Positions 34,528-53,765 of a stretch of 64,000 nucleotides of DNA are shown here, one piece after another. The stretch covers positions 3,487,001 to 3,551,000 of the forward strand of contig JACCIC010000036.1 in the NCBI GenBank assembly GCA_018907035.1, written 5' to 3'. The notes under the pieces were generated by a model, which saw only the letters and a program-made list of their open reading frames with translations, did not search any database and had not been told where the DNA came from. Each line of letters opens with the position of its first letter. Within the stretch, counting starts at the first letter, position 1. Both the position numbers and the translations under genes were made by a program. The DNA comes from Sycobia sp. Sy_11. Taxonomy: Eukaryota; Arthropoda; Insecta; Hymenoptera; Epichrysomallidae.

Positions 34528-37500
34528 GAAATATAAATGAAATTCAATGAAGTGTTTTTATTTTTTTAAAAGAGATATTAGTTTATTTTCTTATTTTTTT
34601 TGTTATCAGATTTTGTAGAAATTTCGGGTATATTGATATTTAAGAAAGAAATTAGTTTTTAAATAGTGAATATATAGATGGAATTAATTAGAAGATAGGT
34701 CAATGTGAATAAATTATTGGTTAAAATATAGTAAAAATAATGTTTTATAAATTAATAACATATATATTATCTATGTAACCTTTAAAATAAACTAAATAAA
34801 TGGGAGTTTATTTTTAAACATGATAAAAGAGTTTATCCAAAATCAGTTAAAAATATAATAATACTTAGGTCATAACAATTTTAAAATAAGTATCTAACCT
34901 ATCAAGAGAATTTCCACCGCACTTTATACCTCTTCGAATCAGATAAAAACAACTCTCATTATTTGTATTTCTTCTCTGTCTAGGGGCTGTTAAATGAAGC
35001 TAAGAATAAGGCTCGATTCCATCGAACGATATGAAACTATAAGTTAAACTTGTATAGTTATCGATGTTCCAACAACTTGAATATATGTTCGAAAGTTCGA
35101 ACTACTTGAGCTGATAGAATAGTATACTAACACTAATATCTCAATAGTATATATGGCTGTTCGAACATTACAAACTGATTTTCATAAATGAAGTCTTCGT
35201 GTGTATATTTAACAACTTTTTATTTATCGAAATTATTCGGTGTACTCGGATAACTTTTATGGGAAGTTTCTCATTCGGACGGTACTACTCGACGTCCAGG
35301 TGCACACGGACAGTGGCGGATCTGGGATTTGTTAGAAAATCGAAAGGGTTTTATTTTCTATTATAAGAGCAAAGCAGAGAGTACAAAGACTCTGGAAAAC
35401 CAAGAATCTGTCTTTATCAATCTCATAATCTCATGCATACCGTTCCTGGCTAGTTGGCCATTGACAGTAACTATGAATTGCGATGAACTACGATGAACGA
35501 TGCCTAAGAACAAGGCGCTATCCCTCTCGTCAGGCAGTAAAGTGAATGATGCACGCTCTAGACATGCGAGAAAAGAACACAAAAGTTAGTCACAAGGATG
35601 AACAATAGAAGAGTTTAAAATGTATGAACTTTCCATGTCGTATTGAAGTAAAAGATGTAAATACATCGATTGAATAAAGTACACAGTCACTCTTGCTCTT
35701 ACTTCACTTAAACGATAAATTCATCCTTAGTGCATAATTTACTATTTTAGTGCCTTGAGTATTGAAAAATATAATGTAGTTTAATAAAAAAATATTTAAT
35801 GACGCATTAATTAATGAAAAATATACTATTTAATTTAAGAGAAAATAGTACAGCTCAACTATACTACGTAATTGTACCCTCGTTATTTATAAAACATTTT
35901 TGATTTGTCAGTTTCGATTCGATGAACAAATAAATCTAGATTGCAAAATTGCGAACTGAATATGTTATGTTTTTCTTCCCTCCTTTATCTTCTTTTCTTT
36001 ACAATGAGAATTTTTGAAGAGACGAATCAAATTAAAATTGTGATAAAATACTACTGAGTTGATCCACGACATTTTAGTGTTCACATAAGCTTTCTCTTGA
36101 GAGTAAAAGACTTTAAAAGAAAGAGTAATATAACAATTTCTTATTTCTACAGAATCACAAGTAAGCATAGAACAACAAACTGCCTTGAGATTGAATTTGA
36201 ATCAAATATTTTATTTACCTTTTCTTATTGAAAGAAAAAGACTCATAATTGTCTCTGCAACGTCTATAGTAAAAAAATTAGACAAGGCTGAAACAGTGCA
36301 CTTTTTTTCTGTATAGATGAAGAATAATTGATTTAATTTATCGTTATTTAATTTATACAAGTTAATTAACATAATTAATAGCAGTTATTTCTATAACATC
36401 TAATTACTCTTTCATTATTGCGTTATTTATTATATCATGTATCATTAAACTTTTAAATTTTTAATTAATTTTTGTCAATCATGAATTCATACACTAGAAA
36501 TATAAGGCATTACAAATTATTTATATTATTATATATTATTTATATAAGGCAAACAACTTATACAACAAACGATATTCTTCTTATGAAACGAGAGGAGAAC
36601 ACGCAATGTTCATTACATAATGGACTCTCGCTGAACTTTTTACTCAATAATTATTTTTATTCATTCTAGAACAAATTCATACTCTACAACTAATCAATTT
36701 AATGTTCTAAATAATCGAATGTAATTTACAAACCTCGTATATTCATCTCTTATTGGGCTAGCTTTAAATATATTGTACGAAAAGAGAAATAATTAACGCA
36801 AGCAGAGGTACGGACAATTTCATAATAACCTGCACGGCTGCCGTTGTGCCAAAAAATAATAAAACAGGTGTTTGACTTGCATAAAGAAATCACATAAAAG
36901 TATTAATTAGCCGAAAAAAAATATTAAAATTGATTTTGGAAAACACAACTATATAAATCAATATAAAATATTTTGCTGACACTAGAAAAATGAAGGCAAA
37001 TCGAAAATAATGTTTTAAAATCATAATCTCAGAGAAATCAATTGCAGGATAAAAAAGTATGAGATCTTATTTTAGCTAATTTTCCACTTTTATTCCATTT
37101 GAAAGAATCCCGACGGGAAGGGGTTCAAGCAGCTCAGATGTTGATTGAGAAATATCGGGACAAATACGCTAAATTAAGTTGGAACATGAAAAGTGGAATA
37201 TAAAGTGGCCTGACAACGAAGATTGTCATCAGATGATCATCATTGTGATCCACATATTTATCCTAAGTAAAAGTTCAAATTTTAAATTATAGATAAAAAT
37301 ATCAAATTCATAAATCCAGCAACAATTTTAATATTTGCAATCATTTAGGTACGTATAGTGATAAACATATTTTCTCAACTTCGTGGAAAGCTCTAATTAC
37401 TACCTTCAAAAAAATTTCTGGATCCGCTCTAATATAATCAAGAAAGCTAGATATATCTAACTTATTATTCGAAAAATTTCATTCAAAGTGTATTTTCAAA

Positions 37501-39423
37501 AATGATAGAACATGGTACATACAATCTTTGCGTTGAATCCAATCTTTTTAGTGGCGACTTATATGATTTTTTGCACTGAAAAGAAACATTTGATAGCAAA
37601 ATTATTTGCTGCAACAGTTATTTTTATTAAGTAATACTAGTTCTCAGCTCAATCCACATCAGTTTTCTTCAGAATCTTGTCTGTGGCACGTAATTCAATT
37701 AATCTGTGCTAATTTACCGATCAATTAGTTATAATCTGTGTTAATTTAAATATCTTCAAAGCGAGATTTTTACATCTATTTGTTATAGCTGTTAATGAGA
37801 TGTGATATCCTACAAATTTTCGATGCCAATAACTGAACAAAGAATTTCACTGTAATGAGAATTTTACGAACACTTTCTAACCGATGAACTGGATAACTTT
37901 TTCGCCTATACTCGCACGTACAGGTTTTAAACGGGTTAAATTATTTCTGAATGAAACGATCGACTGCACCATATTATCCTTAGCCATGATATGGTCAAGT
38001 ACGCGGCTCGTTCCCGATACTTTATTTAGGTGAATATGAGAAACTAGGGAGATTGGGATTACTTGAGGCGTATACGTAAAACATACGTGTGTATACATTC
38101 ATTTTTATAAAGGCAAAACTCTGAAATTAAGTATTAGATAATAATACATTTTTATGGCTTTATTAATAATTCATCTTATGTATTAATATAAAATAATTAT
38201 TTTATCAATGGAATTTTAAAAAATTATTGGATTATTTATTGCAATTAACATAATGCATTACATTTAAAACATTAATTAAATAGAGATACTTATATTTATA
38301 AATATTTTTTCTTGTTTATTATAATTATTTAAATTATCTTTCGCGTATGCTTTTGCATTCTAGTTATTAGATACCGACACTTTTAATGTGAAATCTGCAA
38401 TTTTCATCGCAAAAAATACAAACGTAGTTATGCAATTTTAGGTTAAGAGAAAAGTTACTTATTCTAATCGTAGAGATTAAATCGGATCTAATATAAGGTT
38501 TTTTGGATTATTAATTCTTTGAAATTGGAAAAGACTATTTTACCTTTTTCATAGTATATATAAGCACAATCATTAAAGCTATTAAAAATCTAAATTAACT
38601 AATATAATCGAATCAACGTTACTTAATTGACGAAATACAAAAACTTATAATTTTTTTCAAATTATACTATTGTTTGTATTAATATTTTATTAAAGTAACT
38701 GAAGATTAAATTTTAAGTTTTGTTAAAAATATAAAAATCGTTATTTTTATCATTAAAAGTAATTTTGTCATTTATTCTATCAGAAAAATTTGATTGATAA
38801 AAATATATTATGTTACAAATGTAATGTTTTGAAGAGCGAATTATTCTAAAAAATGATATCATGCAATAAGTAAATAATATTATATCATAGTGGTATTATT
38901 AAAAATTAAGAGTAGTATTATTAAATTTCAAGTTTTTACTAGAAAGCAATATTTTTTTATCAAATTTAATTTTTTCCAATTATTTAATTATTTACGTATT
39001 CTGCTACTATAGTAAATATAAAACATAGTTATATATACAACTTACTTATTTTTAGAATTTTCTATTAAAATAAATTCCAATTTCATTTGTAATTTAATTG
39101 AATAGTTTAATATTAACTTAGAATTAAATATTAGTCTTAAAATCAAAATAGTGTTCTTTTATAAACAAATCTTGTCATACCGAAAATATATATTGAATTT
39201 CTAAAGACATGAAGTGCATTAAAAAAAAAAAAAACTAAAACAAAATGACAAATGAAACAATATTATCAATGAAAAGCAATTTCATCTCCATCGGATATTC
39301 AATATTTAAATAAATATAGAACAAAACTTTTAAACCGTTAAAAGTGAAAAGAAGAAAAAAAATTAAGGCTTCGGAAATTGAAATCGTTAAATCTACCAAA
39401 TGCACGAGCACGAGAGCCATTTA
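34528..39423. other. AT-rich stretch, probably gene B intron 3
   Basis: No convincing exon. A 73-codon minus-strand frame at 37877-38098 and another at 35361-35582 have somewhat balanced composition but no recognisable domain. CAGTGGCGGATCTGGG at 35313 resembles a hAT transposon end, but no partner terminal repeat was found. Confidence 0.4.
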
Positions 39424-39448
39424 TTATACGCCAAGGCCATCAACCAAC

Positions 39449-45313
<5,865 letters not shown>

Positions 45314-45472
45314 TGCTCCGTTTTCTTGCCGCAGGGAGTGGGGAGGATGGACGGCTAGACGCGACGGGTCTTGATCGACGGAGAGGACGTCGAATACGAT
45401 AAATTTCGTTAACGCGCGCTGCGCTACAATACCGGAGACAGATCGATTACACACACATCCACACACCTACAG

Positions 45473-45790
<318 letters not shown>

Positions 45791-45964
45791 AGGTGGTCCC
45801 GGAATCGCTAGAATATCATTTCACAAAAATTAAATTTAACGAATATAAATTTGAATATCCATAAATGCAAAGTGTTTCGTCTCGAACGTCGACATTACGA
45901 TTTAGCATAATTGAATAAACTATATACTACAATGTCTTGTAAATTCCCGACATTAGCCGTAATG

Positions 45965-46300
45965 ATATGTATTTCTAATATGTATTGCTCTAATAAAATC
46001 TGTTTATTGTAAACGTTCCATTTGTCTAATGCCCAGAAGGGCATCTTGACCGTTACGGTGAATACGCCGCCAAGCGTCGCCGACAGTATAATAGGTCACC
46101 ACCTGCCTCCGTGATAGGTAATGGTGTTATATGTATACCCCACTCTTTAACTTTATATAGATCAGAGGTAAAATGTTACTTGTAAAATTTGTATAAAACC
46201 AGATTCTGTCCAACTGTAGACGCGCTAACATCATTCTGTTTTACTTGTAAATAATTTTGCTCAGAAATATATCCATTTCATTGTTACCTCATATATTGGT
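45965..46300 (+). repeat. possible solo LTR, Copia-like
   Basis: Layout suggestive of an LTR: AATAAA (45992), a TATA-like TTTATATAGATC (about 46151), a T-rich stretch and ATTGTTACCTC, then TTGGTGTCAATTC (about 46295) which resembles a Copia primer-binding site (TGGTATCAGAGC). No flanking gag-pol ORF, second LTR or target duplication was found, so this is tentative. Confidence 0.22.
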
Positions 46301-48490
46301 GTCAATTCATTCAGTGAATCCTAATACATATATTTCAACTATTCACTCGCGTTTAAGGTACGCGTGTCAAGCGCGGTATTATTGAAAATTAATTTTCATA
46401 TTTTAAAAAATATATTACCGTCACGAAGACAAAGTTTTTTATAATGTTATTTTTAATTGAAGTTGGTTCACTTGAAAAAGTGCGTTAGCATTAGCGGGTA
46501 ATTTTTTCTATAAATTCTCTTTGTAATCACTTTAAGGTGTGCTATTTTCTTCAAATGAAAAAAATATAATGAATATCCGCATAAAAAATATTATTAAAAA
46601 GTTTCGGATAAAACTCTAAACTAAGACAATGTCCGTCATACGTTATTTATACTTATTTATAAGAAAGCACTGTTTTTTTACACAAAATAATAAAGTGCTT
46701 AGATTAAATATTTATTTAAATTAATTTTCATAGGATATTGATGAATAATACTAAAAATTTAAGAAATTTAATTTTTAATTACTTATGAAACACAATTATT
46801 AATATTAAGAACAGTTCGTTTGAACTACAATATTTATTTTTATTATTTATGTTTCGTAAATGTTTGTATATTTGAATATAACCAATGGAATTTTAGTAGA
46901 CGTTCTTTATTTTGGCTTATTATCATCATAATCGTCTTCCTTATCTATAGATCTGTCAATTTTATATGTATCATTTTTAATATTCTTCTTGATTTTATAA
47001 TATTACCGACATGACCCATATGTAATCCCATTTTCAAGCATTATTATTTCAAATCTTACTCGATTAATAATAAATGCAATATTATTGATGTACTTAGAAA
47101 ATTCTGAAAAATAACAGTATTTAATTTTATTAATGATCCATGTTTACATTTTTTTGAATTCAGAATTAAAATAACAATAATAAAAAAATATTAATAATAA
47201 AATTGTAACAAAATTACAGAACTTTCCAAAATGAATAAGATAATATTTTTTTTCGTATCTTTAATTTTCAATATTTGAACTATTTTAATTATTAATTTAG
47301 CTCGTTTGTCTGTACATCAATAGGCAACGTTTTACCAAGTTGGAATATACGCTTTACATTCATATTTTATAACAAACAGAAATATCTGCGCTGAATTTTG
47401 CATGCCAGATTTCTAACCATAGAATTATGGAAAATCTTATTATGTACAATTATTTTTTTAAATATTATCCCTTGCATTTTTATTGGTCATTTATCATTAC
47501 TTTTAATGGGTAATTATCGAAGTTAGTAAAAGACCTTTAAAAAATTAATTTTATTATGCTTCTTTATTCTATAGAAACAATTCGAGGCATAACTCCTCGT
47601 TATACCAATATTAGTAATTCTTTAATACTACAACTACATGCCTCTAATATAAATTACCAAATTTTGTGTTGTTGTTTGACCTTTAATAGATATAGATAGT
47701 TATACACTATGAATGCATAGCGTAGATCACAAAAAATTAATTTATTGTTTTACTTTACGATTTTATTATTACAGAGGAGCTACTTCTGATTTTCAGACAT
47801 CCTTCTTGACATTTGTTTAAAAACTTTTCTAATGTATTCTCAAAAATGTATGTCTTTTCTATTATATTCATTACGAACCTGCAAGCAGATTTAAAAATAT
47901 CTTATAATAAAATAAACATTTAAATTAGTAAATATAATATTTTTTTGAAACGATCTTAAACTAATAACTTAAAATTTAATGAGTTATAGGATTTAAGAAA
48001 AAAATGTAAATTTTGGATTGTTACACAGCTTCAAGAAAAAATATCCATTTTTGATATGTGAAAAAAGGTAATGCTAAAGTTAGTGGTGATCGTAAGATAC
48101 GCTTAGATTACTCTTTACAACTTATCGCAACGCTGTCAGTTTGCAAAAGAAAATCATAGATAGATGATTTTTTTTTAATTAAAAGAAAAGAATAGCCTTG
48201 CACACACCATTCGACAAAATTCTGTACGCAACATCAAATTTTCAATTCAATAACTGACCTTGAAGATCCTGTCTGTATAGTTCTCTCCTGTCCATAATAA
48301 CTCTAAAGTTGATACAAAGAGACTTCATTATGAAAAAAAAATTCTTTGATCAATTTTTGACTGAAAATTATTAAATTTAATACCAGCCATAGGTTTTGGT
48401 CGTATATTGAAATAATAGTTATAGAACAATAACGAAATCGCATCTCCTAAAAAGAAAATTATAAAAGATTAAATAAATAGAGTTTCCTTG
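46301..48490. other. gene-free AT-rich stretch
   Basis: Nothing recognised. Confidence 0.5.
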
Positions 48491-48499
48491 ACGGTGAAG

Positions 48500-48745
48500 A
48501 ATCAATTTTATTGAACGCCAACAACAGCTGGCCGCGATTTTATCGAACTTCGTCGTCGAAAAGGTCACGAGCTCCCAGCGCGAAAATCAATGTATACTAT
48601 ATCGTATTCTCTACATGGCTCCATTTTATAACGCGTGCCTACACATACGCGCGCGGCCAGCTCTTCCGTCTCACGCGGCCGCGATATATATTATAGTACC
48701 TGTTTATACCATTCGCCTCAGTGATTTTACATTATACGCGCAAAT
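48500..48745. other. GC-richer island of unknown role
   Basis: CpG-containing block (GCTGGCCGCGATTTTATCG, ACGCGCGCGGCCAGC) that is itself partly self-complementary (GCTGGCCGCG at 48528 against CGCGCGGCCAGC at 48650). It has a 61-codon plus-strand ORF without motifs. It could be regulatory. Confidence 0.3.
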
Positions 48746-48746
<1 letters not shown>

Positions 48747-48805
<59 letters not shown>

Positions 48806-48887
48806 GACATATATACATATAGACATATATACATACATACATACATACATACATACATACATGCATAGATACATACATACATACATA
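48747..48887. repeat. compound (TA)n / (TACA)n microsatellite, left part
   Basis: About 27 TA units, then a TATA/CATA transition and a long TACA array. The array is interrupted by the mariner at 48888-50165 and resumes at 50166-50190. Confidence 0.95.
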
Positions 48888-50165
48888 CGAGGGTGGTTTG
48901 CTAAGTCCGTGACTTTTAAATGAAAAAACAATTTCTTTAAACAATTTTTTTTATTTTTCAATATAGTCCCCTCCCAACTCAATATATTTATGCCAGCTGT
49001 ATTCAATCTTTTTTAAGCCTTTCAAAAAGTAACTTTTGTCGAAATCCTCAAAATAATCATTTTTTGCAGTCATAATCTCTTCATTCGATGAAAATCATTT
49101 ACCACCAAGCCAAGTTTTCATGTTTGTAATTAGAAAATAATCAGACGATGCTAAATTTGGAGAATAAGATGAGTGAGAAAGTAATTCGTAACGTAATTCT
49201 GCTAATTTGACTGTTGCTATAGAACTCGTGTGAGCTCGTGCGTTATTGTAGTCGAAGAGCACTTTTTTCTTCACCAGATGGGGCCGTTTTTCCTTCAGTA
49301 TGACTTCAAATCTATCCAATAATGAAGCATAATACTGTCCTGTAATTGTTTTTCCCTTCTGTAGGTAATCGATTAGTATTTTACCCATGAGTCTCAAAAA
49401 ACTGTGGCCATGACCTTACCGGCTGATAGAACAGTTTTTGCTTTTTACGGAGCAGATTTTCCATGTTCAGTCCACATTTTTAACTGCCATTTCGTTTCTG
49501 ACGTATAGAGATGAATCCATGTTTTATCAACATTAACATAACAGCGCAAAAATTCTGTTGGATTACGCTGAAACATATCCAAATATTGTTTAGATGCAAC
49601 AATGCGTAATCGTTTATTGTTGACTGTCAGCAAACGCGGCAGCCATCTTGCAGATAGTTTTCTCATATTCAAAATTTCATGCAAAATATGAAATACGCGT
49701 TCAGTCGAAATTCTTACAGTGTTACTAATCTCACGTATCTTTAATCGACGATCTTCGAGTATCATATCATATATTATATTGGCCATATGTTGATTAGTCA
49801 CCTCTTTTGGGCGGCCAGAACGCTCAACATCACTTGTATTTATTCTACCACAACGAAATTCAGTAAACCACTTGTGAACCATTCCATGAGTCCCTATACT
49901 CTTTTTTAAGCTTTCTTCAGTTTCCTTAATTATTTTTCCACGCAGAAAGTAATGTTTAATAACCACTAGAAATTCGTTTTTTCCATGCTTTTGTAAAAAT
50001 AATGAAGCACTAAATTCAAAAGACTATCAAAAATTTTCTAACCAACGTATTGACTTGAAACTTTGTATACCTACTTATATGAGATGATAGTTTCTTAGAG
50101 TAGTAAAATATTTAGGATAACAACGCGTCCTTTCGAGAAGTCACGAACTTAGCAAACCACCCTCG
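48888..50165 (-). mobile_element. full-length mariner element (defective)
   Basis: 1278 bp, the usual mariner length. Terminal inverted repeats of about 28 bp start CGAGGGTGGTTTGCTAAGT at both ends (left differs from right at one or two bases), each flanked by the TA target dinucleotide (48886-48887 and 50166-50167). The element sits inside a (TACA)n microsatellite, which offers many TA sites. The transposase, on the minus strand, is broken. Confidence 0.93.
49095..49966 (-). pseudogene. mariner transposase pseudogene
   Basis: DD34D-type transposase in two frames. The N-terminal part (49966-49445) has the helix-turn-helix region and first catalytic block VDKTWIH (usual VDETWIH, Asp kept). 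An in-frame stop follows KSAP, the sequence KAKTVLSAGKVMATVF continues after it, and a frameshift near 49397 leads into the C-terminal part (49397-49095). There the second block reads FDYNNARAHTS, where alignment puts Asn in place of the second catalytic Asp (usual DNA-R-x-H); the third (SPNLASSDYF) keeps its Asp with correct 34-residue spacing. Inactive by stop, frameshift and catalytic substitution. Confidence 0.88.
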
Positions 50166-50192
50166 TACATACATACATACATACATACAGTC

Positions 50193-51032
50193 ATATAATG
50201 CGAAACTATCCTTTTCCATCCAAAATTAAGTGCACTAGGTCTAGCTGAAAGACAGCATTGTAAATCCTTTGTTATTAGAGAAAAATTAATCGACGGAGAA
50301 ATTATACCTCATGAAAACTGTCTGCGATATCTAGGTGTCAATATTGATAATAAATTAAATTATAAACAACACTTCGAAATTCACCTAGCTAAAGCTAAAA
50401 ACACATTCTGGAAAGCAAAAAGATTATTCTATAATAAACACCTCCATAGTAAAACAAAAATTATATGTTATCAAGCATTAATAAGACCAATCCTAACATA
50501 CAGTTGCCCGATAAGGTACAACATCACAACTTCACTGATGGAAAAGTTTAGAATCTTTGATAGAAAGTGTTTAAGAACCGGTCTCAACTCATATAGATCA
50601 CTACAAAGCAATTTTCGAAAATTCATAAAAAACAAAAAAATATACGACCTAGCTAACATTCACCGCGTAGAGTGTCACATGTTGAAACTTACGAGAAATC
50701 ACTGTGCTCAAACAATAAAAATAAAAGAAAATAATTTAATATCTAGCACACTTTTTCCTAACGAATTATATTTCCAAAAAACATTAAAAACGGATTTTAT
50801 TCCCCCCGAAGCTTTCATATACTTAGATGAAAAAAATTATATCCAAGACAAAAACAATATTCCGATAATTTATCATATAAAAAGGAAAACTGGTATTAAA
50901 ACAATTTTATACAAGACAAATCTTAATAATCAGGAAGATGCTCCTCACTGGAGACATAATATGGAACTGCCATTGCGTGATAGTAAAGATAATCACCGAA
51001 AAAATACGCAAAAATACTGGTCGATTGCATAG
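50193..51032 (+). CDS. jockey-superfamily reverse transcriptase, C-terminal part
   Basis: About 280 codons remain open. Recognisable: KLSALGLAERQHCKSFVIRE, then the block CLRYLGVNIDNKLNYKQHF (the YLGV/I-x-D-x-L-x-W/Y-x-x-H motif after the RT palm in jockey-type LINEs), ALIRPILTYSCPIR (thumb region), and ALIRP-to-end residues with MEKFRIFDRKCLRTG. The catalytic YxDD lies upstream and is missing. Lys/Asn-rich codon use matches the AT-rich background. Fragment of a mobile element, not a host gene; the exact clade is inferred. Confidence 0.72.
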
Positions 51033-51240
51033 CCCGAATTGACAATTTAATAAGCCTACTAAATAAATTAATAATGTTTAACAATACGGGTAATAACAGT
51101 AACAGTAACACAAGAACAATCAGTAAAAAAAAGTTTTTAATGTGCGTTTCTAGCTATCGAATGTATATTCATGTCATCCTTGTCAATCTCTGTAAATAAA
51201 TGTAAATATTCCTAAACCCATCAAACCCTAATTCCCTCCC
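50193..51240 (+). mobile_element. jockey-like non-LTR retrotransposon, 3' part
   Basis: 5'-truncated LINE beginning right after the resumed (TACA)n array and running through the C-terminal coding region and a short 3' UTR. The 3' end is not sharply defined; no target duplication was recognised. Confidence 0.68.
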
Positions 51241-52430
51241 TCATCCTTCTTGAACTGAAAGAATATAAAATATAAATTGTCAAGTTTTTCTTTCTCACTA
51301 AATTCTTCTGACAAAATAATATTTAAGATACATCATAAGAGTGTTTGCAAATGTATCTCCTACTATAAAATAATTAGTCCTTATGTAATTAAGATCCATA
51401 TTGTATGACTACGCTAAATCGACACGTTACTATAATGTATGTCTAAAAAAATGTAACAGCGTTCTTTTGTTTATTGAAAAAAATACGAATACTTTGTAAA
51501 AAAAATCATTTTTGGTCAATCAACGAATTAAAAACAAAAAAAAACATACAGTCATATATACCTGATATCTTAGAATTGATTAGACAGATTACCATTTCTA
51601 TGTAGATTATGAGAATATAAATGCAATCATAAACTTAACTTCTTAGCTTAAAAATTAACTTCTTGTGACTTGTTGTTAGTTTTCGAATTACTAACCAATG
51701 TTTAATAGCCAATCAACAACGCAGGATTTAGATTTGCACTTGAGGGACCGGAACTAAAAAATTCATTCTCGTGGACTCTGGAAGAAAATTAAGGACTAAG
51801 CATCAATTGTTTTTTTCGATAGCGAGAAAACCGATGACGTTAAAAGAGTGCGAGAGAGGTCAAGAGAGGCGTACGTTCGTCGAATCCGATTTCGGTCGTA
51901 AACTCAGGCTCGGTCCGTCCAACAATAACACGCTTTAGTCGCTCCGGACATCGAATTATACATACAGCTCTGCCCATGAAAATAAGCATCGATTTTACTC
52001 CGTGTAGTTTTTATACACAAACTATGGCGAGCATGAAAAGAAAGTGTGAAAAAAGATGTTTTATCTGTCTCTCTCTTGCTCTCTTTCTCACACACACATG
52101 CCATATCCCCAATTTTCAGTATACGGAAGAGTGGACCAATGACCGCATCATCATAAGCTTTCCCACTATCGAAAAAAATACAATCGATGTTTGTTTCCTT
52201 CCATTTCTTTCAAAGTGGGTGAAAGTCTCTGCTTATATTTTCTAGTTCCAACCTCTTGAGCGAAAATCCAAATCCTGCATTCATAACTGGCTATTAAACT
52301 ATGGTTAATAACTTGAAAACTAATGATAAGTCACTAGAAGTTAATTTTATGATTGCATTTACATTCCCATAATTTATACAGATATGGTAATCTATCTAAT
52401 TAATTCTAGGGCACCCGATATGCGTGTGCA
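51241..52430. other. gene-free stretch
   Basis: No gene recognised. 51720-52140 is slightly less AT-rich with a short CT/AC-rich run (52062-52098). Confidence 0.45.
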
Positions 52431-52431
52431 C

Positions 52432-52462
52432 GCGCGCGCGCGCGCGTGTATGTGTGTGTACA
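52432..52462. repeat. (CG)n/(TG)n alternating purine-pyrimidine run
   Basis: CACGCGCGCGCGCGCGCG followed by TGTATGTGTGTG; a potential Z-DNA-forming run 65 bp before the Tc1 element. Confidence 0.85.
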
Positions 52463-52780
52463 TGATAGTTTCGACGTATACGTATATCAATGGAAAAATG
52501 TATGGAATGCAGGACACAATAATACTACAGTCAGTCAAGTAAAAGTGTGGTCAACTGTACTGACAAGTAATGAAAGATTTCGCTCTAATTCCTTCACGAG
52601 ACGATACAGGGAAGCATGGTCCTTGATGTATTATCAACAAAAATTCAGTTGTCGTTGATCTTTTAGAAGAGAACCGCATTAAACACTATGATTGCTAACT
52701 ACGCGTCGCGCTACGAGGCTGTGTTTCATTGTATCCACCCGAAAGGTCCCAAAATGTAGCAGTCAACTGCTGCTAAATCT

Positions 52781-53765
52781 ATGAGAAAGTCGAAGGCATT
52801 TGTACAGAAGCGGGTACAGCGATATAAAGTAGCTCAAAATGTCGATGATTTACCAGAACGTAGCTCGATAGGAAACATGGACAAAAAAGATGAAGAAAGA
52901 ATAGTGAATCTTTTTTCGCGGACTTTTGCTTTAACACTACGGCAAGGACAAGCAAAATTAATGGCAACAAGTTTAGATATAACTATCCGAACACATCTTT
53001 GTACTCATGGCCTGAAATGGCGCAACATAATGAAGAAGCCTCTGTTGACTGAAAAACATGTGACAAAGCGACTCGCTTGGGCGCATGAGAATATTGATAG
53101 AGATTTTGAAAATGTCATTTTTATTGATGAATGTTCTATATAGGTACGCAGTGTCCTCACGCGAGTCTGATCAACTTCTACTAATAAGCTTTTTTATTTT
53201 TTTTTATGTTATTTAACGTCGCCTTATTTATGCTTCCAATTATCGGTGCTAATCAGCGACGGAGGTCTACAATGTGTTTGTAAACAAAGCACATGTAAAT
53301 AATTACAGCAGTGCGTATATCAATAGGCCTAGACCGGGATTTGAACTCGGATTACCGAGTTACTAGTCCTTCGCTCTAGCTATCGAGCCATCGTAGGCCT
53401 CAAACTAATAAGCTTGTTCAGTGAACCGAAAAACATGGATTAAAAATGTATCTTTGGGGCTGCAGGGATTCGGCACTTTGCATCACTTTATTAGCAACTT
53501 AAATCCCGAGAAAATGATAAAAATCCATAAAAATGCTTCACTGCCATTTGCCAAACGATGGTTCATCAGAAAAAATGAAGACTGGATTCTGCAGAAGGAC
53601 AATAATCCTAAACACTGCAGCAAGCTCTGTACTGAGTGGAAGACTGAACCTGGCATCGTTACATTGGACTGGCTGTGGCAGTCGCCCGATGCAAACCCTA
53701 TTGAAAATGTGTGGGCATATTTTAAACAGAAGCTTCGTGAAATACCCACATACACTTTGAAGTAA
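52781..53765 (+). pseudogene. Tc1-like transposase pseudogene
   Basis: DD34E-type transposase. The N-terminal DNA-binding half and first catalytic Asp (VIFIDECSI, end of 52781-53143) are followed by a premature TAG. A SINE is inserted at 53192-53403. After it the frame shifts, with KHGLKMYLWGC in one frame and GFGTLHHFISNLNPEKM in the next. The second Asp (QKDNNPKHCS) and the catalytic Glu (SPDANPIENVWAYFK) are kept, and the protein ends at 53765. Stop, frameshift and insertion make it inactive, though the three catalytic residues are still visible. Confidence 0.87.
53192..53403 (-). mobile_element. tRNA-derived SINE, copy 5, inside the Tc1 transposase
   Basis: Minus-strand copy with the best-preserved tRNA-like head in the window: GGCCTACGATGGCTCGATAG.. 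to ..ATCCCGGTCTAGGCC (53397 to about 53325), so the ends GGCCTA and TAGGCC could pair like an acceptor stem. Box B is GAGTTCAAATCCCGG. The A-tail (T-run on the plus strand) lies at 53192-53206. Target duplication ACTAATAAGCTT at 53180-53191 and 53404-53415. Confidence 0.92.

Noticed and set aside
35313..35328. hAT-type terminal repeat CAGTGGCGGATCTGGG
   Set aside because: No inverted partner, 8-bp duplication or transposase nearby.
37877..38098. Minus-strand 73-codon ORF with balanced composition inside the presumed gene B intron
   Set aside because: No recognisable domain, no convincing splice sites in phase with gene B.
53325..53397. A complete tRNA gene on the minus strand
   Set aside because: It is the head of the SINE at 53192-53403: the anticodon arm is imperfect, the sequence continues into the SINE body, and the whole is bounded by a target duplication.
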